Source: an uncultured Bacilli bacterium
GTDB lineage: Bacteria; Bacillota_I; Bacilli_A; RF39; UBA660
Reading direction: 5' to 3'
NCBI GenBank assembly: GCA_934096035.1
Contig: CAKOKX010000001.1
Coordinates: forward strand, 248,001-312,000
Length of the DNA: 64,000 bases
Within the stretch, counting starts at the first letter, position 1, and each line of letters begins with the position of its first letter. Made by a program: the position numbers and the translations under genes. Below the pieces are notes generated by a model, which did not search any database, was not told the origin of the DNA, and saw nothing but the letters and a program-made list of their open reading frames with translations. This document shows positions 34,588 through 43,600 of the stretch, piece by piece.

Positions 34588-34650
34588 AATGACACTGTGA
34601 CGCATTTTTTTTGAGTATCCTACTCTCATTTATAATGTCATAGTGTCATT
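34588..34650. promoter_or_regulatory. Paired inverted operator-like repeats
   Basis: AATGACACTGTGACG (34588-34602) and, inverted, AATGACACTATGACA (34650-34636) match at 13 of 15 positions with 33 bp between them. They lie upstream of the minus-strand defence operon, whose probable -10 TATAAT is near 34555. They look like binding sites for a dimeric regulator, which is not identifiable. Confidence 0.45.
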
Positions 34651-34745
34651 ATTCAATATTTATTTCTTTTTAACAACGCAACCTGTTGTACCAATTTTAA
34701 AATTATGACCGAACATTATACTAACTGTTATCAATTGATAAACTG

Positions 34746-34919
34746 ATGAACAAACTTGTCCTATTCCTATACAAATATGCAGCAATCCATCTTGATGAAT
34801 CTACTCCACATATGCATATATACTTTACTCCAGTTGTTAATGAAGTTAAAAGAAAAGTATTTGAACTTGATGAAAATGGTCATCAACTAAAACACGAAAT
34901 AGTTAAAAACCCCTTATAA
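34746..34919 (+). pseudogene. Remnant of MobV/Pre relaxase
   Basis: A 57-codon frame encodes AAIHLDESTPHMHIYFTPVV and then KRKVFELDENG before a stop. HLDE-x-TPHMH is the third motif of MobV (Pre/Mob) plasmid relaxases, which carries the metal-binding histidines. Only this internal fragment is left, without the N-terminal motifs and the long helical tail, and it has no ribosome site. It is a trace of a mobilisable plasmid or integrated element next to the defence operon. Confidence 0.75.
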
Positions 34920-34920
34920 A

Positions 34921-35027
34921 CAAAAGTATTCCCCTCTCTCGAGGGGAATTTCAGGGGGTTTTGGTTGATCTCTTCACATTGAGATTCGTAAGAGAGATCA
35001 GGTTATTAGCATGACTTGTATCATGCT
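34921..35027 (-). ncRNA. Putative small RNA with CCCCCTGAA motif (element B)
   Basis: A ~107-nt minus-strand transcript is predicted from its own promoter (35034-35062). It folds into AGCATG/CATGCT, then GATCTCT/AGAGATC with TTACGAA in the loop, then unpaired AACCAAAACCCCCTGAA (motif at 34958-34950), and ends in a perfect hairpin ATTCCCCTC-GAGA-GAGGGGAAT (34949-34928) with TTTT. No coding frame. It shares promoter form with element C and loop, C-run and terminator order with element A. Confidence 0.65.
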
Positions 35028-35033
35028 AGTATA

Positions 35034-35062
35034 ATCTTAATATTTTTTTTAAAGTTTGTCAA
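35034..35062 (-). promoter_or_regulatory. Promoter of small RNA element B
   Basis: On the minus strand TTGACA (35062-35057), 17 bp and TAAGAT (35039-35034), identical in both boxes and spacing to the promoter at 26391-26419. Confidence 0.75.
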
Positions 35063-35214
35063 TAAGTTTTTCTTAATTTGACAAATATTTCATCTAATAA
35101 TATAATTTGCTTGTAAAGACAATTGATAAAGTCAATATAAAAAAATATGAAAGGAAATAAATTATTATAGTGAATATAAAAATATAATTTCACAATAATA
35201 ATAACTCATGAAAA

Positions 35215-36090
35215 ATGATATTAAATATAAGTGGAAGAACAGATATCGTAGCATTTTACGAAAAATGGTTAATTAAAAGAGTAGAAGCAGGTTTTGTGGA
35301 TGTAAGAAATCCTTTTAATCCTAAGTTAGTAAATAGAATTAATTTTTCAGATGTTGATTTAATTTTATTTTGTACTAAAAATCCAATACCAATATTAAAT
35401 GATTTAAACAAAATTAAAATTCCATATTTATTTCAAATAACAATAACACCATATAAAAGAGATATTGAACCAAACGTTCCTTCAAAAAAAGAAGTTATTG
35501 AAGCTGTAAAAAAAATATCACAAGCAATTGGCAAAGAAAATGTTTCTGTAAGATACGATCCAATATTCTTAAGTGAAAAATATAACATTACTTATCATAT
35601 TAAAGCATTTAAAAAATTGTGTATGTTACTAAATGGATATGTAGAAACTATAATTGTGTCATTTCTAGATGAATATAAAAATGTTTTAAAGAACAAAAAT
35701 GTGTTACAGTATCGTAAATTTACAGAAGAAGATTATAAAATAATTGGAAAAAAATTTAGTAAAATAGCAAAACTCAACAAAATGAAAGTTCAAACTTGTT
35801 TTGAAGATCGAAATCTTACAGAATATGGTTTTACAAAAGGGGAATGTTTATCACATGAACTTGCATATAGATTAACAGGTAAAAAGTATAAAAGTTGGAA
35901 AGCAAGAAAATGTAACTGTGTAGAGATGGTTGACATTGGTGTATATAATTCCTGTAAACATTTTTGTAAATATTGTTATGCTAACTATGATGAAAAGATA
36001 GTTAATAATAATTTTAAAAATCATGATGTAAATTCTTCACTACTCATAGGAAATGTAAAGAAGGATGATATTATAAAAACAAGAAAATAA
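35215..36090 (+). CDS. DUF1848 family protein
   Basis: A 291-residue protein of DUF1848. It opens with ILNISGRTDIVAFY, has the TKNP-centred VDLILFCTKNPIPIL, and ends with CNCVEMVDIGVYNSC-x5-CKYCYANY, a cysteine cluster that would bind an iron-sulfur cluster or zinc. The family is related in its first part to SplB-like radical SAM proteins, but its reaction is not known. The ATG at 35215 gives the family start; an ATG at 35208 is out of frame. Confidence 0.8.
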   Translation: MILNISGRTDIVAFYEKWLIKRVEAGFVDVRNPFNPKLVNRINFSDVDLILFCTKNPIPILNDLNKIKIPYLFQITITPYKRDIEPNVPSKKEVIEAVKKISQAIGKENVSVRYDPIFLSEKYNITYHIKAFKKLCMLLNGYVETIIVSFLDEYKNVLKNKNVLQYRKFTEEDYKIIGKKFSKIAKLNKMKVQTCFEDRNLTEYGFTKGECLSHELAYRLTGKKYKSWKARKCNCVEMVDIGVYNSCKHFCKYCYANYDEKIVNNNFKNHDVNSSLLIGNVKKDDIIKTRK

Positions 36091-36167
36091 TAAAATGCAC
36101 TTAAAAGTTGATAGAATAATTAGATAATTTATAATATAATTATTTTGTAAAAAGAAAGGGTGTATTT

Positions 36168-37013
36168 ATGAAATTTGGTGAAAACTTAAAAAATATTAGA
36201 AAGTCAAAAAATATATCTCAAGAATATCTAGCAGAAAAACTTGGAGTATCAAGACAAAGCGTTTCAAAGTGGGAAACCGGAGAAAATTTTCCAAGTATGA
36301 ATAATATAATGTGTCTTTGTGAAATATTTAAATGTAAAATTAATGATTTGGTACATGAAGACTTTACAGACATAGAATCTTTAGACAGTGAAATAAAAGA
36401 AAGTGTAGTTAAATTCAAAAAAGAAAAGCAAATAAAAGTGAAGTTAATAAGCAAAATTATATATATAATGGCAAACATAGTAAATAAGATATTTATTGGT
36501 GTAGCTGTTTTAATAAGCATAATGATCTTAGCTTTGCCATTCATAGGTAAATCTGCCAGAATTAGTGGAACAGACCTACTCATATCTAATGTTAAAGTTG
36601 CTAGTATTACAACATATGGAGAACTAGCTTATGAATATATAAATAATCATTCTTTTGATGAAATAATATTCCATGCCGAAATACTACTAGTTGGAAGTTT
36701 AATTAGCATAGTATGTATAGCTAAAGTATTTGAAAATTTGTATAAATTGTTCTTTAATATTCATAATGGAGATACACCATTTACTTTAGATAACATTAAT
36801 CGTATTAAAAAAATATCATTCTTTATAATATTTTATATTGTATTTAGTTTTATATATGGGGTAATGTGTAGTATACTAATGGAATTAAATCTAGGAGCTG
36901 AATTAGAACTAACAGATATAGTCTACGCATTAATTATTTATAGTATTTCCTTTATATTTGAATATGGATATGAACTTCAAATAGATAGTAAAGGCAAAAT
37001 GTATGAAAATTAA
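36168..37013 (+). CDS. XRE family regulator with membrane domain
   Basis: A 281-residue protein: residues 1-65 form an XRE helix-turn-helix (RKSKNISQEYLAEKLGVSRQ then SVSKWETGENFPS), a charged linker follows, and about four membrane helices cover 100-275, resembling DUF2975-type domains. Such membrane-tethered regulators probably read envelope signals. The ATG follows AAAGAAAGGG. The target is unknown; the next gene has its own promoter. Confidence 0.75.
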   Translation: MKFGENLKNIRKSKNISQEYLAEKLGVSRQSVSKWETGENFPSMNNIMCLCEIFKCKINDLVHEDFTDIESLDSEIKESVVKFKKEKQIKVKLISKIIYIMANIVNKIFIGVAVLISIMILALPFIGKSARISGTDLLISNVKVASITTYGELAYEYINNHSFDEIIFHAEILLVGSLISIVCIAKVFENLYKLFFNIHNGDTPFTLDNINRIKKISFFIIFYIVFSFIYGVMCSILMELNLGAELELTDIVYALIIYSISFIFEYGYELQIDSKGKMYEN

Positions 37014-37014
37014 T

Positions 37015-37044
37015 TTGACAAATGTACTCGTTAAGTGTTAAAAT
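37015..37044 (+). promoter_or_regulatory. Promoter of the double-HEPN gene
   Basis: TTGACA (37015-37020), 18 bp and TAAAAT (37039-37044), followed by ATAGCT. It starts inside the end of the XRE gene. The gene's ribosome site is an unusual CGGGGG. Confidence 0.65.
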
Positions 37045-37068
37045 ATAGCTCAAAACGGGGGTTTTAAA

Positions 37069-38736
37069 ATGGATGTTAATACATTTTTCTTACTTTATGG
37101 AGGTATTAAAGCATATACAATGTTTTTATCTGATTGTTTTATGGGGAGCTCTAAAGTAAGTGATTTCATATTAAAAGAAGATTATTTTTACATGGCTAAA
37201 TTCAGTTTAGCAATGTGTAGTTTATTTGTTGTTAAGGAAGAATTAATCGAAGGATCAAAAAACAATTTTATTTGTAAAACCATTGATGAAGGAATCTTAA
37301 ATTGTGTTAAAGAAGTTGCCGTTCAAACAAAAGATGGTTTTGAAATTGATGGAGTAATATTTAAAAATCCAGAAGAAATTGTTGGTTTAATTAGAAATAA
37401 ACTAGCACATGGAGAATTTATTATAGATTTAGAAAACAAGAAAATTTCATTTAAACTTGAAAATTGTATGATGTCACTTGGAATGTCAAGTGTTATTAAC
37501 ATGATTTCTAAATCCATAGATTGTTATTACTTAAACTCATCTAATACCGAATATAAAAATGATATTGTGATAATGAATAAGCCTGATAAAAATAGAACTA
37601 AGTCATTAAAAACTAAAAGTGAAATAAAAGTTTTTTTAAGAACATTTAGTAAAATGAGCTTTAGTTTTGAAAAACATGATGGTGGAGCTTTAAATGATGA
37701 AATAATTAAAATAGCTGATGGTTTGGTTACCAGTGCTTATGAAGCAAATTCTTCTATAGGATTACTAGTGAAAGCTAAAAAGAAATTTGCTAATCAAGGT
37801 TACTCTTTTGATTGGGAAAAAACTCCCTTAAAAGAAGAACTTATTGAAGAAATAACTGATTATGTTTATTATAACTACCCTAAAAATATGCCTTATGAAC
37901 ATCAAATAAGATTTATGAAAAAAGATTTAGAGAGTAGACTTAATCCCAAAAAACATTTGGTAGAATCACTAAAAAAGAATATGATAATACTTCAAATTGC
38001 TTATGAAAATCAAACAGTTAATTATGGAAAAGTTCTTGAAGAATATAAAACTGTATGTAGTTATGATACAATTGGAATAGAAGAATTAGCAACAACATCA
38101 TTTGCTCTTTTTGAAGCCATATTCTCTTATGGAAATGATAAGTTTTTAGAAAATAGTAATGAATATACATTTATACCAAGTGATGGTTTAGATTATAGCA
38201 CTCTTGATTTAAGCCCTATAAATGTTTTATATATAAATAAGGAAAACGGCTTTAAAAATAGTATTTTAATAGAACTAGCAAGTAAGAAAAAGAAAATTAC
38301 AGAAATGGATGCTAAAATTTCTAAAAATGAACAAAGTCTATTGCATGTAACTAATAACGGTAATTTAAAAGCTAAATCAATTTTACAAAGTAATTTAAAA
38401 AAATCATATCAAGAAAGAGATAAAATTTATGAAGAATTAAAAACTTTACTAATAAGATTAAATGAAATAAATCTTTATGAAAATTTTAATGAAAATCACT
38501 TAAGAAATAAGGCAATAATTAATGGTATAAGAAATAGTATTTCTCATGGCAATTATAAAATAAAAACTGTCGAAAACCGTATTGATAAAATAGTTTTTGA
38601 AGATATTTATGAAGGCGTTTTAACATTTAAATGTGAAGTTTCAATAACGGACTTTATCAACATGATTTATAGAAATGAAGAAGCAATTAAAGAATTCCTA
38701 AAAAAAGATGAAACTCTAAGAAGAATATTAATATAA
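37069..38736 (+). CDS. Large helical protein with two HEPN-type motifs
   Basis: A 555-residue, mostly helical protein that matches no named family I recognise. It has two R-x4-H motifs in typical HEPN context: LIRNKLAHGEF (Arg109, His114) and GIRNSISHGNYKI (Arg488, His493). HEPN domains are small helical ribonuclease or nucleotide-transfer domains common in toxins and antiviral systems; the pair suggests either an internal duplication or an intramolecular dimer. The central part includes a Lys/Glu-rich coiled region near 410-450. It is preceded by its own promoter and GGGGG ribosome site and followed by a terminator. Confidence 0.5.
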   Translation: MDVNTFFLLYGGIKAYTMFLSDCFMGSSKVSDFILKEDYFYMAKFSLAMCSLFVVKEELIEGSKNNFICKTIDEGILNCVKEVAVQTKDGFEIDGVIFKNPEEIVGLIRNKLAHGEFIIDLENKKISFKLENCMMSLGMSSVINMISKSIDCYYLNSSNTEYKNDIVIMNKPDKNRTKSLKTKSEIKVFLRTFSKMSFSFEKHDGGALNDEIIKIADGLVTSAYEANSSIGLLVKAKKKFANQGYSFDWEKTPLKEELIEEITDYVYYNYPKNMPYEHQIRFMKKDLESRLNPKKHLVESLKKNMIILQIAYENQTVNYGKVLEEYKTVCSYDTIGIEELATTSFALFEAIFSYGNDKFLENSNEYTFIPSDGLDYSTLDLSPINVLYINKENGFKNSILIELASKKKKITEMDAKISKNEQSLLHVTNNGNLKAKSILQSNLKKSYQERDKIYEELKTLLIRLNEINLYENFNENHLRNKAIINGIRNSISHGNYKIKTVENRIDKIVFEDIYEGVLTFKCEVSITDFINMIYRNEEAIKEFLKKDETLRRILI

Positions 38737-38760
38737 AGTGGATAAAACCACTTTTTTTGT
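38736..38760 (+). terminator. Rho-independent terminator
   Basis: AAAGTGG and CCACTTT pair around ATAAAA, followed by a T run, right after the double-HEPN gene. It shows that the frame before 38783 is not coding. Confidence 0.8.
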
Positions 38761-38782
38761 TAAGAATAAAAACGTGATAATC

Positions 38783-40351
38783 ATGGTATTAAAAGATTTA
38801 ATTATAGAAATTTTGTTTTTATTAGTAATTATTTTATATTTATTTAAAAAGAAAAAATACTTATTATTTATTCCATTTATATTGTGTTTTATTCATATAA
38901 AAATAAGTAATGAAAACTTATTATTTAAAACAATTTATCATGCAGCATTTTTATCTATAATCGCATCTTTAACAAATAAGACATTAATAAAACAAACTTT
39001 ATTAACAATTATTTTAATAATTTTAGTAAGCTATCAAATAACTACATTTAAAATACAAAATTTTGCTTCTTTAAATTATATAGAATCTTTTAATAAATTA
39101 CATGAAATTTTAAAGGAAAATTATGTTTTAAATAAGCATAAAAATATTAATTATGATAATCTATATCAGAAATATATAATAGAATTTAAAAATATAAATA
39201 ACGAAATAAAATACTATCAATTACTAGAAAATTATTTAAATGAGTTTAATGATGCTCACATTGGCATTAAAAGTTTAATTAATAACACAAAATTAGAAGA
39301 AGCAAAAGAAAGTTTTTATAATAGATATTATGATTTTAATATATTTTTCTTAGATAATAAGACTTATGTAGCAACAGGTGTTTCCCATGAAAGTATGGCA
39401 TATAAAAAGGGTTTACGAGAAGGAAATATAATAACAAAATGGAATGGTAAGGATATAAATAACGAAATACAATCTTTAAAATATTTAAATGTTTCTAGTC
39501 CTAATATTTCTAATAAAAATGTTCTAAATTATTATCTTCCTATTTATTTATCTGCAACAGGTAATGAAGAAAATGAAATAACTTTTATAAATAAGGAAGG
39601 AAGAAAACAAGTTATTAACTTAAAATCAATTGATAATGGTTATAAATATGTAAAAGAAAATATTAAGATATTTACAAAAACTAATGAAGAAGAAAATTTT
39701 ACCTACAAGGTTTTTAATAATACGTCTTATTTGAAAATAACAAATGAAAAAGATGATATAAAATATGTTAAGAAAACTATGGATAAAATAGTTGATAATA
39801 TAAATAAAGATGAGTCAAAAAATTTAATATTAGATTTAAGAAATAATGAAGGCGGTAGTGATTTAGTAGGTAGTGTTATTGCAAGCTATTTTACTACAAA
39901 CGATTATTTATATATTAAGGAAAGTATTTTAAAAAATAATAAGTATAAGAAAATAAATGAAATATATGTAAATGGTTATAAAAAGATAAATATACCAACC
40001 GTTATTATAGTTAATGGTAATACCATAAGTGCAGGAGAAATTATAGCTTACAACTTACAAAAGAAAGAAAATATAAAAGTGTCAGGTTTAACTAGTACCA
40101 ACGGTAGCATTTCAACAGTAAAAAAGAAAATTATTATGCCTGGTAATATTTTGATATCAATACCAAGTATTGCATGTGGTGATGAAAAAAACTCAGTAAT
40201 AATAGATAGTGACAATAAAAAAGACGGCGGAATAAAATTGGACATAAAAATCCCGATAAATGAAGATACAATAATTAAAATATTCAATGAAAAAATAGAT
40301 TATGAACTAGAATATATATTAAATTATTTGAATAAAGAAAAAATATCTTAA
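38783..40351 (+). CDS. S41 family peptidase with N-terminal membrane helices
   Basis: About 522 residues. Three to four hydrophobic segments lie within 1-100. A region with SHESMAYKKGLREGNIITKWNG (near 197-220) matches a PDZ carboxylate loop, and the S41 core has LILDLRNNEGGSDLVGSV near 350 and NGNTISAGEIIAYNL near 413, where Ser of the SAGE motif is the nucleophile. The lysine of the Ser-Lys pair is not obvious. It would be a membrane-bound processing protease. ATG 38783 was chosen because the upstream part of the open frame lies in a terminator. Confidence 0.75.
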   Translation: MVLKDLIIEILFLLVIILYLFKKKKYLLFIPFILCFIHIKISNENLLFKTIYHAAFLSIIASLTNKTLIKQTLLTIILIILVSYQITTFKIQNFASLNYIESFNKLHEILKENYVLNKHKNINYDNLYQKYIIEFKNINNEIKYYQLLENYLNEFNDAHIGIKSLINNTKLEEAKESFYNRYYDFNIFFLDNKTYVATGVSHESMAYKKGLREGNIITKWNGKDINNEIQSLKYLNVSSPNISNKNVLNYYLPIYLSATGNEENEITFINKEGRKQVINLKSIDNGYKYVKENIKIFTKTNEEENFTYKVFNNTSYLKITNEKDDIKYVKKTMDKIVDNINKDESKNLILDLRNNEGGSDLVGSVIASYFTTNDYLYIKESILKNNKYKKINEIYVNGYKKINIPTVIIVNGNTISAGEIIAYNLQKKENIKVSGLTSTNGSISTVKKKIIMPGNILISIPSIACGDEKNSVIIDSDNKKDGGIKLDIKIPINEDTIIKIFNEKIDYELEYILNYLNKEKIS

Positions 40352-40394
40352 AATTATTAACAAAATATTGTATAATTATAAAAAGGAGGACAAA

Positions 40395-40619
40395 ATGAAT
40401 AACACAATCAGTTTTATTTTACTAGCGCTATTAGTATTTATAATTAGTTTACTTATTTATTTTTTAATCAAATGGGCAGTTCGTGAAGGTATTAAAGAAG
40501 CATATCATGATATTACAGGTAAAACAACTTATGAAGATAAAAAGAATAAAGAACTTGCAAATGAAGTTAAAGAAGGTATTAAAAAAGTTGCTCAAAAAAG
40601 AGCTACTAAGAAAAAGTAA
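40395..40619 (+). CDS. Small membrane protein with charged tail (74 aa)
   Basis: A 74-residue protein: one membrane helix (6-28), then WAVREGIKEAYHDITGK and a Lys/Glu-rich amphipathic tail. ATG 40395 follows AAGGAGG at ideal spacing. Such single-span proteins with a basic cytoplasmic tail are common in Bacillota and uncharacterised. It lies 43 bp after the S41 gene. Confidence 0.6.
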   Translation: MNNTISFILLALLVFIISLLIYFLIKWAVREGIKEAYHDITGKTTYEDKKNKELANEVKEGIKKVAQKRATKKK

Positions 40620-40641
40620 TACCTTTTTCTTTGACATGAAT

Positions 40642-40670
40642 TTGACAAAATTGAGTGTTTATGGTAAAAT
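40642..40670 (+). promoter_or_regulatory. Promoter of the giant phosphoesterase gene
   Basis: TTGACA (40642-40647), 17 bp and TAAAAT (40665-40670), followed by ATAGCT. The -10 region and downstream bases match those at 37039, and both genes have GGGGG ribosome sites. Confidence 0.75.
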
Positions 40671-40696
40671 ATAGCTAATTATTAAGGGGGATAAAT

Positions 40697-43600
40697 ATGT
40701 TTGTTACTAGGGGGAATATACTATCTTTATTATGCAGTACTAACATTAGTTATAAAGAAAAAGAAAGTATAATAAAAAAATATGATAAGTTATTAAAAAA
40801 AGCTTTAGAAAATGCAAACTCAAGTACATTAGTTGAGTTATTATTTAGTGGAAAAGTTCCCAAAAGTGCTAAAAAAATTATATCTGAAGTAATAGATTAT
40901 AGATCCTCTTCTTTTGAAGTATACTGTGAATTTGAAAAATTATTTGCACAATATAATTGTTATAAAGAAAGTGATTTATATAAAGCACATTATCCTGAAA
41001 TACTAAAAAAATATATAGTGAAATACTTATATAAAGAAAATATTTTAGATGTTTTATCATCAAGAAAAAAAGATAAAAAATTAAAACAACTAATAATTTA
41101 TTATGGCGTTGATAACTTGTTACTTATAGACTTTTTATCATCTTCAGAAAATCAAGAATTAATTAAATACTCTTTAGAAACTAAATTTTATAATATAGAT
41201 AATATTACAACTATTTTATATAGTGAAAAAATTAATATTGAACTAAAAGAATTAATTATAAAAAGATTCATTAATGTAACTAATATACTAGAAGTACTAG
41301 AAAAACCTTCAACTGAAGAAATAAAAAATAAAATCGTAGAATTAAAAAATCAAGAATTATTAGATAGAATTGCAAACATAACAGATAAAGATTTAAAAGA
41401 ATTAATAACATCAAGTGAATGCTTTCCTAAAGTAATATATGATATTTTATTAAATGATAAAATAGATATGATTTTTTCTTTATTAGATAAAATGCCTTTT
41501 GAAGAATTTAAAAAGACTTTAGTTAGAGTTAAAGATATTAGGATCTCCAATTTAATTATTAAAAGATTTCCAATGAAAACTAAACTAGTATTAGCAAACA
41601 CAAATGATATTAATGTTTTATCATGGATATATAACGATTCAATTCCTTATGAAATAAAAGAATTTATTATAGATAAGAAAGAAAATGACTTAAAAAATGC
41701 AATTAAAGATCGAAAAATAAACAACTTAAAAATTTGTTATCTAAGAAATTCTGAAAAAATTCCTTTAAAAGTTCAACAATTAATAATTGAATTAAAAGAA
41801 GACGAATTAAAATTAGATTTGTTAAAAAAGCCATCATCAATAATAATATCAGAAATACTATATGGTAATTATTGTGATTTATATGTAATGTTTTTAATAA
41901 GAAACGGTAATTATAATTTAAAAGAGTTATTAGAAAAAAGTAATGAAGAATTAACTATACTAATATTAGAAACATTAAAAGATAAAATTAAATCTTATTT
42001 ACAAGGGTTATCTTTAAAAGAAATTATAGAGTTTGAATATTTTAAAACATCATATTCTAAAGAATTAGTTATATTACAAAATAAAGAACTAATCTTAGAA
42101 AAAATAAAAGAATTAACTAAAGAAGAGTTATATGAATATTTAAAATCATATGAAGTACATCGTGAAATTAAAAAATTAATATTAAAGAGTATGCATATTA
42201 ATGAAGATGATTTAGATAATTGTGTTGAATTAATTAAATATAACAATATAGAATTAGTAATAACAAACTATAATAGAATAAAATCTTTTATAAATAAATC
42301 TGGTATCAGTTTTGAAGCGTTCATTCAATATGGATGTGGAAGTGAAAACTACAAGAATTGGTTTAGTAAAGTCCTAGAAATAATTGAATTTAATAAAGAA
42401 GAAGATTTCTATGAAGCAGTTAAATACCTTATGAATAAATTATATCATGAAGATAGTCATAAAGAAAACATGGTATATAACATTATAAATTATTTAGCTA
42501 TAATAGATGCATTTAAAGACTGTTATAAACTAATAATGAATCTAGTACATAATAATATTGCTTTAGATAAAGAAAGTAGAGATAATTTAAAAAGATTATT
42601 TGCATCAACTTATAGTAAAAAGAATGAAGTAATTGATCTAGAAGATATAAAAACTATAAGAATAAAAATATTAGAACAATATAAAAATGTTATTTTAAAT
42701 TCTAATAATATTGATGAATTAAGAAAAATTTTTATGGAAATAATATGTCAAAAAGCAAATAAAACTTTAGATTATATCGGAGGGTCAAAAACTTTAATTA
42801 CATTAAAAGAACTAGATAAAGATAATGAAAAGATAAATCTTTTTATTAAAGATTTACTAAAATCATCTCAAGTAATTGAAGCAGTAAAAAACACAAATAA
42901 TATTGAAAACTTAAGAAGTATACTTAAATTCTTTATTATAGACCATCCAGATAATCTTTTAATTGTGGAAGCATCATTTATTAATTTTAAGAAAAATATT
43001 CAAAAATTATTTGAATTAGATGCTAAGTTAAATTTAACATCACTAGATAGTAATATAGCTAAAGAATTTATAGATGAAAAATTGTCAAAAAAATATGGTG
43101 GTTTAGTATATGACTTTTCTAAGGTTAATTACTGTTTATATGCTCACATATTAAGTAGAAGTGAAAAAGTAGAAAATTTAATAAATGGCATATCAAGTAG
43201 TAAAGCAAACTTTTTATCAGTAAGCCCAATAAGTTATTTAGGACAAAAATATTATTTTGATAGAACATCTACAACATTTGCAATTGATAAAATACCAACA
43301 GGTAGTTTCATTCATAGCTCTTTAGTAAATATGGGTACAAACTTTAGCATAACTAATAATTCAGCAGAAGTAAAAGAATTAGAAAGAACTGAAAGAGGAA
43401 TATTAGAAACAAGTGCAGTTACTTTTAATAATGCGGAAGTTTTACTTTATCGTGAAGGAGTAAAAGTAAGTGGTATAATTTTACCGGGAGGAAGAATTCC
43501 ATCTGAAGAAGAATTATTCCTTCATAAGGAATATAATTTACCATTTATAATTACACAAGAAGTTATGGAAACAATTTCAAATGTTAAAAAGGTATTTGGG

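Noticed and set aside
29126..34958. Elements A and B as attachment sites of one island
   Set aside because: The exact match is only nine bases plus a short loop motif; stems and terminators differ, so paralogous RNAs explain them at least as well. Kept only as an alternative in the findings.
38738..38782. Upstream start of the S41 peptidase
   Set aside because: This part is a terminator hairpin of the previous gene; no usable start codon with a ribosome site is there.
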